Below, in pieces: positions 27,201 to 35,044 of a stretch of DNA of 64,000 nucleotides. Position 1 is the first letter of the stretch, and each line of letters opens with the position of its first letter. A model generated the notes under the pieces. It made no database searches, was not told where the DNA came from, and saw nothing but the letters and a program-made list of their open reading frames with translations. Origin of the DNA: an uncultured bacterium (GTDB taxonomy: Bacteria > Verrucomicrobiota > Lentisphaeria > Victivallales > UBA1829); assembly GCA_949292215.1 (NCBI GenBank), contig CASEYW010000076.1, positions 1 through 64,000 of the forward strand. Direction: 5' to 3'. The translations under genes were made by a program, and so were the position numbers.

Positions 27201-28324
27201 AAAGCGGAACCGATTTTTCCGGATTCCAAGCGGAAAGTCGTCCTTCCGGCAATCTGCTGGTGATCGGGAGGGATTCCGGACTTCCGTGGGAACGAGTGAA
27301 GATGTTTGCGGAACAGGGCGGCAGCGTTCTGGTTGTTGATAATCCGCGTCTGGTGAAGGAGGCCGGGCTGAAGACCGTTTCCAGAGAACTGTATCGTGCA
27401 AAACCGGATTATAAAGGCATTTTTGCCACGGTCGGGCAGTCGCTGCTCCGCTGGCGCGACGTGGTAAACGCTTCTTTGATCCAGCCGTCGCAGGGGGTTG
27501 AGCTTTTCGCAGAGGGACTTTTTGCTCTCAAGCCGATCGGACGCGGACGGGTGCTTTTCGGTCAGATTGATCCGGAACTTTTCCATCGGCGTTATGCGAA
27601 AGATGAATTGAGGGGGACCGCAACGGCTCTCAGTTCCGAGCATCTGCTGCAGTTGTATTCCCGTCTTCTGACTTCTCTCGGAGCCCGTCCGGGAGCGAAG
27701 ATTGCGATGCGTCTTGCGTATCAGGCGGGAACTCAGGCGTTTGCTCCGCTCAAATTCTTCTATGTGCTCGGTCCCTTCCGCTGCGAGAAGGATGACAGCA
27801 AACTGATGCTGAACACCGTTTTTCCCGGCGAGGAGATGGCGATTGCAGGGGACAATAACCCGAATCCGCGGTTCAAACTGCCGCAGGGCGGCGAAACCGA
27901 TTGGCGCCCGACCATCACTTCCGATGAAAACGGATATGTGAATCTGAACAAACTCTTTCCGGATATTTCCTGTTCCGTTTCGTATGTGATCTGCTACTTC
28001 AAGCGGGAGAGTGCTGGTCCGGCGATCCTGAAGTTCGGCGTCGACTGGCGCGCTAAAATCTGGTGCAACGGAACTCCGGTTTTTTATACCGAAGTCGGAT
28101 CGTTCGGCTATAAATATGAGACAAAAGTCAATTTGAAGAAAGGCGAAAACTACATTGCCATGAAAATCGGCTCCGGCTCTTACGGCAACTGCTTCTGGGC
28201 CTCCTTGAGTCGTGAAACTCCGAAAAACGGGATTCAGCGCAAGAGCATCCGGGAACTGGATGATGTAAAATTCTATGAAAACAGCATTCCCGGATACGAT
28301 CCGTATACGTTCCATTACTGGTGA
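24266..28324 (+). CDS. Secreted GH2-like multidomain protein with altered acid/base site
   Basis: A 1352-residue secreted protein. The signal peptide is at residues 1-22. A GH2-type jelly-roll sugar-binding domain lies at about 60-180 (SWKGSMVRFHVP, VYVNGTKAGE), an immunoglobulin-like domain follows to about 290, and a TIM-barrel-like region spans about 295-620. NHPSIFAWCVGMNTN matches the GH2 segment that normally carries N-E, but here N405 is followed by T406. A glutamate at the nucleophile region is present in AAEFGEP (E492). A GATase-like region lies near 750-1150 and a C-terminal jelly-roll near 1160-1352. AAAGGAG precedes the ATG. It may be catalytically altered or only sugar-binding. 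Confidence 0.83.
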   Translation: MMTKQILIAAAILLGSSSAVFAAPRETMVMNKIWQAKVAESAELPSETGWAVFRGGRDLAGLDYRNVNPKPPKPLKEYNSAWYRQKLNIPASWKGSMVRFHVPIQYSDMIVYVNGTKAGEILKPAGALDIGPFLKYGGENTILLFQTKDFTGISRKSDPYYARPPWEFGFQENPFLVKTGNVFFDDVFANPSFRKKQLSLDTEIIAKEPASVTVSAEILDRDGKTVKQSSQSLSAQKGVNALSLLIPWTDPHLWEINAPYLYTCRIRITDRTGKLLDEYPAFRFGFREIWRKGKEFYMNGHIQRIRPVYGFGINEHGVSFMRLIGYNATDLANKHYIFSSIDEKLLDRLDEVGMVCFAGMPSINYMRDKMRKDPAVVKEYDRYAKLMIRRYRNHPSIFAWCVGMNTNCPSWNMDPDKLGQIAGIASQDKNINAACDIGRKYSPSTVFYSHADGSNGDISTNNLYLNFTPLQEREEWMSKWSKKGMFPWLAAEFGEPYVACYWQKKNFLFTEYMAIYYGEDAYAKEPVESQKEILPFSLGNKNNHADGIVGLDTKFPLFWDFKRQMVWHTNRAWRTFGINGGMLYFNLREAYGNPPGRGNPYARYGRITEEVTSKPEWANQAFDIYQLGNKDFLGYIGGWSEHTDKTHAFRSGETIDKQLVFVWDGPGRKTFTAKWKISSGNSVLSSGEHSETLSTGEIRLCKVSFRAPVVKGKTLLKMSVDYSENGKPLFSDSFDLRIYPKESRVSIPVSGEVAVLDPSGKAQAILNYYGIRYRAIKTTDELGKADYLIFGKNALDNASLGFSPKNIAAGLKVLIMAQSPDTWNSLGFNAIDSMSRRVYLRDRSNPAFRGLSDNELAFWRGSPDYGKPFGSIMSHDTQRGPRWTRTHTVAGLMLRIPERAGFIPLIDGEFDLNYAALLRWVCGRGSILYCTLDLEDRVPSDPLAEKTARAVLTDFFSHQSNASGEVYAEGKDAAHLLEKSGTDFSGFQAESRPSGNLLVIGRDSGLPWERVKMFAEQGGSVLVVDNPRLVKEAGLKTVSRELYRAKPDYKGIFATVGQSLLRWRDVVNASLIQPSQGVELFAEGLFALKPIGRGRVLFGQIDPELFHRRYAKDELRGTATALSSEHLLQLYSRLLTSLGARPGAKIAMRLAYQAGTQAFAPLKFFYVLGPFRCEKDDSKLMLNTVFPGEEMAIAGDNNPNPRFKLPQGGETDWRPTITSDENGYVNLNKLFPDISCSVSYVICYFKRESAGPAILKFGVDWRAKIWCNGTPVFYTEVGSFGYKYETKVNLKKGENYIAMKIGSGSYGNCFWASLSRETPKNGIQRKSIRELDDVKFYENSIPGYDPYTFHYW

Positions 28325-28347
28325 TTTTTTCAGGAAAGGGTAAAGTT

Positions 28348-29046
28348 ATGTTGAAACAGACGATCGCAGGTGTGGCGGCAATGACCGCTGTTGCGGCTTC
28401 CTTTGCGGCGGAACCGCCGGTCTGGAAAGCCGATTTTGAAGGACAGTTCCCCGGAGAAGCGCCGAAGGGATGGCGTCATCACTGGGGTAAAAAAATTGAC
28501 GCGGATATCCGTCAGGTTTCGAATATGGTCGTTCTCGGCGGGAACAACAGCATGCTGATTGAACGTTCCGGCACCGACAACGCTCAATGGGGATTCGGCG
28601 TTGAAACGAAGGATGTCGCCGATGGCACCGCCGTTCTGACAGTTCCGTTCCATGTACAGGGGAATGGAAAACACGCTTTTAATTTCAACCTGGAAATTTT
28701 TTCCCATCCCTATCAGACCGGCAGCCGTTTTGCCGCGATCAGTTTCGCAAACGGCAATGTGACGTTGACCGACGGCAAGTGGAAAAACGGACAGAAGCTC
28801 GGCGCTTATGAACCTTCCAAATGGTATCGTGTTGTTCTTCAGATGCCGACGCTTGGCGGAAAACAGACGGAGGTCATTGGACGTCTCGACCGCTTTCTCG
28901 GCGATGGAAAATGGGAAAAAGGCACGGAATTCAAACTTGCTGCCGGAACACCGAAAGGCAAATGGGGATGGCTTCTGATCGTTCCGAATCCCGGCAGCAA
29001 ATTCAAAGCCTATTTCGACGAGATTACCTTGGAACGGGTCCGGTAG
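28348..29046 (+). CDS. Small secreted protein of unknown function, cassette B
   Basis: A 232-residue protein with a signal peptide ending at about residue 20 (VAAMTAVAASFAA). The mature part reads as a beta sandwich (WKADFEGQFPGEAPKGWRHH near its start, FDEITLERVR at the end), a pattern shared with carbohydrate-binding or LamG-like domains of glycan-degrading systems. No catalytic motif was recognised. AGGAAAGGG precedes the ATG, 23 bases after the GH2-like stop, so it is in the same operon. The last 37 bases overlap the end of the convergent acyltransferase-like gene. Confidence 0.75.
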   Translation: MLKQTIAGVAAMTAVAASFAAEPPVWKADFEGQFPGEAPKGWRHHWGKKIDADIRQVSNMVVLGGNNSMLIERSGTDNAQWGFGVETKDVADGTAVLTVPFHVQGNGKHAFNFNLEIFSHPYQTGSRFAAISFANGNVTLTDGKWKNGQKLGAYEPSKWYRVVLQMPTLGGKQTEVIGRLDRFLGDGKWEKGTEFKLAAGTPKGKWGWLLIVPNPGSKFKAYFDEITLERVR

Positions 29047-30269
29047 ACTTGCGTTCCGAATTCCTTCAGATCCGCGGCAAGAAGGAACATCCCGCCGGAT
29101 TTGAGGGTGCCACCGTCGCGGATGACATCCAGCATGGCGCGCCGTGCAGAGTTGTCCGCCGGATAGGTAAGGGGATCGCCATCGTCTCTGCCGAAGAGGA
29201 AAAACAGTCCGTCGGTTCCGTCTCCGATCTCGAATGGGAACAGATGAACCTCCCGCTGGAACGCCGCCAGATTCGATTCCGGAAGACGCTTCTCCCATTC
29301 CGGATTCAGAATCCAGGATGCACAGACAAAGAGGGAAATCTCTTTGTGGAAGTGTTTCCGGAACAGTTCCACTGCTTCCAGCAGAGAAGCCCGCACTTTT
29401 TCCGGACTCATTCCGCCACCGCCGGGGATGTGAATTTCCAGTACAGTATCCCAGGGCGAGACAACGGGTTTCCACTCGGAGTCGTCCAGTGTGACGGTTT
29501 CTCCGGGCAGCGCATGACCGAGCGGGGAGATCGGAGTACCGGTGATTTTGCCGTCTTCATGGTTCAGCGTTGTCCGGAAAACTGCGTCCGGAGTGTATTC
29601 CCGGACCCGGAATCCTTCTTTGTTCAGAACCCAGCGGTCCGGGCAGAGGGCAATGACATCGCCTTTGGAATTTCGGTAGATTGCGGGGGCATAGGAGGGG
29701 AGGGGCTGTGTCCAGAATTCAAACCGTCCGATGCGGAAGAGCACTCCATCAATCGTAAATTTGAGCCAGGACATTTGACGCATGTCGTGACCGGGAAGCC
29801 CATTGTGAGCGGAGGCAAAAATTTGGACTGTTCCACCCAGCCAGGTCGCGCTTTCTTTCGCATACTTTGCCGGAAGCCCGAGACGCCGCGTTGTCTCTTC
29901 GATCAGAGGAATGGTACTGATCGCAATCATCAGATAGAAGACTCCCGCGTTTTTACCGAATTTTTTTTCCGGAAGAGGGAGCGGATGCGCATATTGCGCT
30001 TTTTTGCCAAGGAAGAGAGAACGGTGTATATGCCAGGCAAGCATTTGCGCTTCCCTGTCCCTGGCTGTGAGGTCCGCTACTTCGATGATTGCGGGCATGG
30101 CGTCGATTGGGCTTTTGATTTTCGGATAATATTTTTTCTGGAATTCGATCGACATAAAATCGGGGAGTCCGGGAAACGTTTCAAGGGATTTGGTCCAGCC
30201 TGTTGCCTCCAGAATCGTTTTCACGTCCGCCGGGAACCCCATAGATTCACAAACTGATTGCAGATTCAT
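29010..30269 (-). CDS. Acyltransferase-like protein (NAT_N plus GNAT_C domains)
   Basis: A 419-residue soluble protein. The first half resembles the NAT_N domain. The second half carries the GNAT_C pattern: VLEIHIPGGGGMSPEKVRAS, then EAVELFRKHF, FVCASWILNPEWEKRLPESN and AFQREVHLFP. These proteins are annotated as acyltransferase-domain proteins; the acceptor is unknown. The start is an ATG 25 bases downstream of the TTTGTTTTG tract. It stands alone, divergent from the ATPase gene and convergent with cassette B. Function is inferred from family only. Confidence 0.78.
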   Translation of the reverse strand: MNLQSVCESMGFPADVKTILEATGWTKSLETFPGLPDFMSIEFQKKYYPKIKSPIDAMPAIIEVADLTARDREAQMLAWHIHRSLFLGKKAQYAHPLPLPEKKFGKNAGVFYLMIAISTIPLIEETTRRLGLPAKYAKESATWLGGTVQIFASAHNGLPGHDMRQMSWLKFTIDGVLFRIGRFEFWTQPLPSYAPAIYRNSKGDVIALCPDRWVLNKEGFRVREYTPDAVFRTTLNHEDGKITGTPISPLGHALPGETVTLDDSEWKPVVSPWDTVLEIHIPGGGGMSPEKVRASLLEAVELFRKHFHKEISLFVCASWILNPEWEKRLPESNLAAFQREVHLFPFEIGDGTDGLFFLFGRDDGDPLTYPADNSARRAMLDVIRDGGTLKSGGMFLLAADLKEFGTQVYRTRSKVISSK

Positions 30270-30303
30270 GTAAAGTCTCCATTATTGGTTTGTTTTGTCT
30301 CAT

Positions 30304-30332
30304 ACCTTAATTCCTGTTCCGGGCAGTGTCAA
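30304..30332 (-). promoter_or_regulatory. Possible promoter of the acyltransferase-like gene
   Basis: On the minus strand a perfect TTGACA is followed after 17 bases by TAAGGT, about 35 bases before the start codon. The -10 is poor. Confidence 0.4.
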
Positions 30333-30444
30333 GAGTAGAAAGCATTTCTTTTTTCTCTTCATGATTTTGGCGGCGGAAGTTGAATTTCTATGGAGAAGCG
30401 TTAGAGTATTCCGCATCAGGAAATCTGGAAGGAAATGCGTGGAC

Positions 30445-31338
30445 ATGAATATCTACTTGAAAGAGTTTTCTCTGCCGGGACGTGACTGGGAGGAACGTTT
30501 CATCTGGGATCATTTCGGGGCTGCGGATTTGACCTGTTATCAGTCCGTTTATCCATTTAAGACGTTGAACGGGAAAATTTCCAGGCTGGAATTTGCTCCG
30601 ATCACCATCTTTTACGGAGGAAACGGCTCCGGAAAAACGACTGTTTTGAATTTGATTGCTGAAAAATTTCATGCGAAGCGTCTTTCCCCGTTCAATCAGT
30701 CTCCGTTTTACGGTCATTATCTGGAACAGTGCAACGGACTTCTGACGGAAGAGCCCGGCGAGAAACTGTTCATCGCCAGCGACGATGTTTTCCTGAGCAT
30801 GTTGAACAGCCGTTTCGAAAATGAAAAAAACGATGAAATGCGGAACCGGATGATCCGGAAAGCTCTTGATGCAAAAGGCGAATTTGCAAGGGGACGCCGG
30901 AAATCATTCCGAATGAAGCGTCTTGAAGATTATCAGGACCTCTGTGATGAGATTGATATTCGAAAGCTCACCGTTTCCGAATATGTCCGCCGGAACATTC
31001 GTCCGGACATCCGGGAAGCATCCAATGGACAGCTTGCATTCCTTTTTTTCACGTCTTCCATCAAAGAAAATGCTCTTGTGCTGCTAGATGAGCCGGAAAA
31101 CAGTCTTTCTCCCGGAAAACAACTGGAACTGGCCGCATATCTGCTTGCCAGTGCACGCGTTGGCACTCAGTTGATCATTGCCACACATTCGCCGCTCCTG
31201 CTGGCTCTGGACGGTGCGGAAGTCTATGACTTTGACTGCGATCCGATTGCGAAGAAGCCATGGCAGGCACTGGAAAGTTCAAAGATCTATTACCGTTTTT
31301 TCCAGGAGAAAGCGCATCTGTTTGAATCCGGAAAGTAA
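30445..31338 (+). CDS. Stand-alone AAA/ABC-type ATPase
   Basis: A 297-residue soluble ATPase. Walker A is GGNGSGKTT at about residues 58-66, Walker B is ALVLLDEPENSLSP at about 212-225, and the switch histidine is in IIATHSP. The region between them (FYGHYLEQCNGL and a charged helical stretch) resembles the predicted ATPases of the AAA_21/SMC-like type. GGAAGGAAA precedes the chosen ATG. Such proteins often pair with nucleases or toxins, but the neighbours here are a convergent symporter and a divergent acyltransferase-like gene, so no partner is evident. Confidence 0.85.
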   Translation: MNIYLKEFSLPGRDWEERFIWDHFGAADLTCYQSVYPFKTLNGKISRLEFAPITIFYGGNGSGKTTVLNLIAEKFHAKRLSPFNQSPFYGHYLEQCNGLLTEEPGEKLFIASDDVFLSMLNSRFENEKNDEMRNRMIRKALDAKGEFARGRRKSFRMKRLEDYQDLCDEIDIRKLTVSEYVRRNIRPDIREASNGQLAFLFFTSSIKENALVLLDEPENSLSPGKQLELAAYLLASARVGTQLIIATHSPLLLALDGAEVYDFDCDPIAKKPWQALESSKIYYRFFQEKAHLFESGK

Positions 31339-31368
31339 GTTTCGTCCTGATTTCGTTTTTTGTTCCGT

Positions 31369-32754
31369 TCAGCGGTTTTCCAACTGAGTGTATGAATGAG
31401 GGCTTGTCCGGCAGGAGTCCTTGATCTTCTGCAGAAATTCTCCTTCCAGTCGATAGCATTTCCAGTAGATGACCAGGTAAATGAGAGAAAAGAACATCGG
31501 GATTCCACCCATGATTACCCGGATTCCCGTTACGGTTTCTGGTCCCTGTACCGCATCAGCGACAAAACCGATGAGCGAGAGGCCCGTTCCGGTAAGGAAA
31601 CCGCTCAGAGCTCCTGCGAGCTTGACGACAAACGTCTGTGTGGAAAAAAGGATGCTCTCATTCCGGGTTCCGAGTTTATATTCTCCGTAATCGACCACGT
31701 CTGCAAGCATGACGGTCAGAATTCCAAGCGAGAGTCCAATGCCGAAATTGACGCATCCCCCTGTCAGGAAAACCGCCCACCAGCGCATGGTTTCATCCAC
31801 GGGAAATTTCCCCAGCAGCAGAACGGCAAATCCCAGGACAGGAAAGATTGCCGATGCCGAAAATACGATTTTCCTTCCTAAATACGATGCAAAAAAAGGA
31901 TATCCGAACAATCCGCACAATTGCGCGATCCCCGCTGCCAGCAGGTAGGAGGATAGCAGATCCTGAATTCCAATGGCGTATTTAAAATAATAAACCGCAA
32001 ATCCGTTGGAAAGCTGGAAGGAAATATTGAAGAGCAGCGATAGAAGCAATACCACAATCACTTGATCGTTTTTGACAAGAATTTGCACCATTTCTCTGAC
32101 GGATGTCCGATTTCGGTTTGCCTCTCGATGAATGGGGGCGCGATCTCTGACAAAGGTGAAGGTGAGAATCGAACAGAAGAGAAACACTCCCGCAATCATT
32201 CCTCCCAGCCAGACGAACCCCAATGCCTGATCCCCTTTTCCGAGTCTGTTGACAAGCGGCAGACCAAAGTATCCGATCAGCATCCACGCCACGCTTGCGA
32301 AGATCCGGGGAATGACGGAAATCGTATCCCGTTCCTTTTCATCATTCGTCAAAGCCGGGATCATCGACCAGAAGGGGATGTCCATCAGCGTGTAGGTCAG
32401 GCCCCAGAGAATGTAGGTCGTAGCAATATAGACCAGCTGCTGCGTTCCGCTGAGTCCAGGATTCAAAAATAAAAAAAACAGGACAATGGCATTCAGAATT
32501 GTTCCCAGCAGAATCCATGGACGGAATTTGCCCCAGCGGGTCCTCGTGTTATCGACAACAAGTCCCATGACCGGATCGTTGACAGCATCAAAAAGCCGCG
32601 CAGCCAGAAAAAGATTTCCGACAAAAATCGGACTGATCTTGCAGATATCCGTCAGATAGAACATGAAGAACGTCGCAACAATCGCATAAACAAGATCTTT
32701 GCCGAATGCCCCGAGCCCGTATGAAATTTTTGCTGTCCATGTCAATTGCTGCAT
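31369..32754 (-). CDS. Sugar:cation symporter, GPH family (MFS)
   Basis: A 461-residue inner-membrane transporter with about twelve membrane segments. The N-terminal SYGLGAFGKDLVYAIVATFFMFY and the loop AARLFDAVNDPVMGLVVDNTRTRWGKFRPW are diagnostic of the glycoside-pentoside-hexuronide family (MelB-like), with the D-x-x-x-D/N-D-P and R-x-R-x-G-K-x-R-x-W motifs intact. It should take up a glycoside or uronide with sodium or protons. The gene is monocistronic, with its own promoter about 70 bases upstream. The sugar is not readable from sequence. Confidence 0.92.
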   Translation of the reverse strand: MQQLTWTAKISYGLGAFGKDLVYAIVATFFMFYLTDICKISPIFVGNLFLAARLFDAVNDPVMGLVVDNTRTRWGKFRPWILLGTILNAIVLFFLFLNPGLSGTQQLVYIATTYILWGLTYTLMDIPFWSMIPALTNDEKERDTISVIPRIFASVAWMLIGYFGLPLVNRLGKGDQALGFVWLGGMIAGVFLFCSILTFTFVRDRAPIHREANRNRTSVREMVQILVKNDQVIVVLLLSLLFNISFQLSNGFAVYYFKYAIGIQDLLSSYLLAAGIAQLCGLFGYPFFASYLGRKIVFSASAIFPVLGFAVLLLGKFPVDETMRWWAVFLTGGCVNFGIGLSLGILTVMLADVVDYGEYKLGTRNESILFSTQTFVVKLAGALSGFLTGTGLSLIGFVADAVQGPETVTGIRVIMGGIPMFFSLIYLVIYWKCYRLEGEFLQKIKDSCRTSPHSYTQLENR

Positions 32755-32820
32755 TTTTCTTCCTGAGGTCGCTGGTTTGTATGAATCCGGATTCTCCGCT
32801 GATTTGTCCTCTAAGGATTA

Positions 32821-32848
32821 ACTATACTGCCGGATTGTGCTTTTTCAA
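32821..32848 (-). promoter_or_regulatory. Promoter of the GPH symporter gene
   Basis: On the minus strand TTGAAA is followed after 16 bases by TATAGT, 67 bases before the start codon. Confidence 0.6.
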
Positions 32849-32905
32849 GGAATCTGAAATTCGAAACCGGGAATATTTGCGGTTGGAAAAAGTCATTGGA
32901 GAAAA

Positions 32906-32932
32906 AGAAAAACCCCGGATAAAAATCCGGGG
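32906..32932 (-). terminator. Rho-independent terminator after rplQ
   Basis: On the minus strand an eight-base stem CCCCGGAT/ATCCGGGG with a four-base loop is followed by five T, 30 bases after the rplQ stop. It ends the ribosomal protein/rpoA operon. Confidence 0.9.
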
Positions 32933-32962
32933 CCGAAATTCAAAAACTGGAATCACATCCGC

Positions 32963-33409
32963 TCAGGATGCGGCTTCCTCTTTTTTCACTTCTTTTTTTG
33001 CATCCTTCTTTGCTGCGGGAGCGCCGGCTTCCACAAGCTGGATGATACATGCCGGAGCCGCATCACCGATTCGGGTGCCGAGACGAAGGATTCTGGTGTA
33101 ACCGCCGTTTCTCTGTTCATAGCGTTTGGCAAGATCAGAGAAGAGTTTTTCGACGACATCTTTTTTGGTCTGAGCCTTGTCCGCCGGAGTATTGACTTTC
33201 AGTTTTGCAACAGTAAGTCTGCGGTGGGCATCGGTACCTTTTTTGGCAAATGTGATGAGTCTGTCGACAAGGCGACGGACCTCTTTTGCCCGTGTAACGG
33301 TTGTCTTGACCTGTTCGTGCAGGATAATTGAGCACGCAAGGTTGACAAGCAAAGCTTTTCTGTGACCGCTGTTGCGGCCCAGTTTGGCGACTTTTCTAAG
33401 GTGACGCAT
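32963..33409 (-). CDS. rplQ: 50S ribosomal protein L17
   Basis: A 148-residue protein. The first 118 residues are a full L17 (MRHLRKVAKLGRNSGHRKAL, then LITFAKKGTDAHRR and the C-terminal RILRLGTRIGDAAPACIIQLVE). About 25 residues of Lys/Glu/Ala low-complexity tail follow (PAAKKDAKKEVKKEEAAS). L17 lines the peptide exit tunnel. It begins seven bases after the rpoA stop and is the last gene of the operon, before a terminator. Confidence 0.97.
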   Translation of the reverse strand: MRHLRKVAKLGRNSGHRKALLVNLACSIILHEQVKTTVTRAKEVRRLVDRLITFAKKGTDAHRRLTVAKLKVNTPADKAQTKKDVVEKLFSDLAKRYEQRNGGYTRILRLGTRIGDAAPACIIQLVEAGAPAAKKDAKKEVKKEEAAS

Positions 33410-33416
33410 AAGTTAA

Positions 33417-34445
33417 TCAGGCCTCCTCTTTCTTTGTGTTGTTATTAACACGGTCTGCTTCGGCTTGAATTGCGTTGACCAGTTCTTCACTGAACGTCAT
33501 ACCCAGCGAGAGATTCATGCCATGAAGCTTCTCTTTGATTTCATCAAGTGACTTCTTGCCGAAGTTGCGATACTTGAGCATTCTGGATTCAGTTCTGATG
33601 CACAATTCTCCGAGGGTCTTGATATTGGCATTGTTCAGGCAGTTCATGGCTCTTACGGAAAGATCAAGAACTTCAACATTCTGGGAAAGGATCTTGAAGA
33701 GTTTCTGATCTTCGTCGCTGATGGTTGACAGTGTGTCATCCTCAGCGGCCTGGGAACCGATGAACGGTTTCAGATGATCTTTCAGAATCTTGGTCGCTTT
33801 TTCAACGGCATCTTTCGGAGAGATTCTGCCGTCCGTATAGATCTCAAGCACAAGGCTGTCCATTTCGGTTTCCTCTCCGACTCGGGCTGCCCCGACCTGA
33901 TAACGGACGTGCGTCACAGGATTGAAAAGACTGTCGATCACGATCGTTCCCTGCGGGTGATCGGGACGTTTGTTCTTTTCTGCCGGAGTCCAATCGCGTC
34001 CCTTGGAGACTTCGATTTCCGCGCGGAACGGAACGTCTTTGTCAAGGGTGCAGATCACCTGTTCGGGGTTCAGGACTTCAACGGTACCGTCGCAGACGAT
34101 ATCGGCCGCGGTGACCGGACCTGCTTTTGATTTCTTGATTTCAAGGAGCTTCGGCGCCTCTCCGTGAAGATTCAGCTTGACTCTCTTGAGATTCAGGACA
34201 ATTTCAGTGACGTCCTCGACTACGCACGGAATCGTTGCAAATTCATGCGAGACCCCGTCAATTCTGACCGCCGAGATCGCCGCTCCTTCGAGAGAAGAAA
34301 GCAGGACTCTGCGCAGAGCGTTGCCGATTGTATGACCGAAACCTCTCTGAAACGGTTGCGCTGTAAACTTCGCATACTTGTTTGTTGCGGTGCTTTCATC
34401 CATGACCAGCGATTGCGGCATGGGAAATACATTTGCGGCAGCCAT
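33417..34445 (-). CDS. rpoA: DNA-directed RNA polymerase alpha subunit
   Basis: A 342-residue protein of normal length. The N-terminal dimerisation domain includes FGHTIGNALRRVLLSSLEGAAI and the usual assembly motifs (VLDLSVRAMNCL is in the C-terminal domain). The alpha-CTD at about residues 255-330 has LGELCIRTESRMLKYRNFGKKSLDEI, the helix-hairpin-helix region that binds UP elements. GGAGG is present about seven bases before the start. It follows rpsK; rpsD is not between them, unlike in E. coli, so S4 is encoded elsewhere. Confidence 0.98.
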   Translation of the reverse strand: MAAANVFPMPQSLVMDESTATNKYAKFTAQPFQRGFGHTIGNALRRVLLSSLEGAAISAVRIDGVSHEFATIPCVVEDVTEIVLNLKRVKLNLHGEAPKLLEIKKSKAGPVTAADIVCDGTVEVLNPEQVICTLDKDVPFRAEIEVSKGRDWTPAEKNKRPDHPQGTIVIDSLFNPVTHVRYQVGAARVGEETEMDSLVLEIYTDGRISPKDAVEKATKILKDHLKPFIGSQAAEDDTLSTISDEDQKLFKILSQNVEVLDLSVRAMNCLNNANIKTLGELCIRTESRMLKYRNFGKKSLDEIKEKLHGMNLSLGMTFSEELVNAIQAEADRVNNNTKKEEA

Positions 34446-34480
34446 TGTTTTTATCCTCCATAAATTAATTCTACCACCAT

Positions 34481-34498
34481 CCGCCCTGTTCAGGGCGG
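34481..34498 (-). promoter_or_regulatory. Hairpin in the rpsK-rpoA leader
   Basis: A perfect eight-base stem CCGCCCTG/CAGGGCGG with a two-base loop lies in the 80-base gap between rpsK and rpoA. No T tract follows it on the minus strand, so it is not a standard terminator. It may be an mRNA processing, stability or translational control element. Confidence 0.6.
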
Positions 34499-34525
34499 CA
34501 ACCTGCGAGACTGTTGCAGATCAGA

Positions 34526-34999
34526 TTAGACACGACGTCTTTTCGGAGGTCTGCAACCGTTGTGCGGAACGGGGGTGATGTCCTTTATGGCATTGACTTC
34601 CATTCCTGTCGAGGCGATTCCTCTGACAGCGGATTCTCTTCCGGCTCCCGGTCCGTTGATCCGGACTTCGACTTCCTTCATTCCGAGAGCTTCCGCCTTT
34701 TTCGCCGCATCGGCTGCAACAACCTGGGCTGCATACGCCGTGCTTTTGCGGGAACCTTTGAAGCCGTTTTTTCCGCCGGTCGACCAGCAGAGAACGTTGC
34801 CGTGGAGGTCGGTAAAGGTGACTTTCGTATTGTTGAATGTCGCCTGGACAAAGGCGATTCCGGACGGAACGTAGCGACCGCCCTTTTTCCGTTTTTCCGG
34901 TGCCGGGGCCGAAGCCGCCGCTGCCGCGGGTGCCTGGGCTTCCGCCTGAGGAGCCGCTGCCTGTGCCGGAGCTGTTTCTTTTTCTTTATTTTCAGACAT
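34526..34999 (-). CDS. rpsK: 30S ribosomal protein S11
   Basis: A 157-residue protein. The S11 core begins near residue 38 ([20 protein letters not shown]) and ends with the conserved [12 protein letters not shown]. In front of it is an unusual Ala/Pro/Glu-rich extension of about 36 residues, predicted disordered. S11 normally has only a short basic N-terminus. The start at 34999 is an ATG with AGGAA close by; a TTG 18 bases upstream is less likely. S11 lies in the platform of the small subunit at the mRNA exit. Confidence 0.97.
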   Translation of the reverse strand: MSENKEKETAPAQAAAPQAEAQAPAAAAASAPAPEKRKKGGRYVPSGIAFVQATFNNTKVTFTDLHGNVLCWSTGGKNGFKGSRKSTAYAAQVVAADAAKKAEALGMKEVEVRINGPGAGRESAVRGIASTGMEVNAIKDITPVPHNGCRPPKRRRV

Positions 35000-35044
35000 T
35001 TCCTGGAAACCTTTCAAATTTGTTCGTCAGACTGTTTGAAGAGA

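Noticed and set aside
24539..28315. A 1258-residue reading frame on the minus strand
   Set aside because: It is in codon register with the GH2-like gene on the plus strand and is open only because TTA, CTA and TCA are avoided there. It has no ribosome site or family motifs.
28821..30257. A 478-residue reading frame on the plus strand
   Set aside because: It runs opposite the acyltransferase-like gene, in register, and lacks any motif. It would also overlap the small secreted protein gene.
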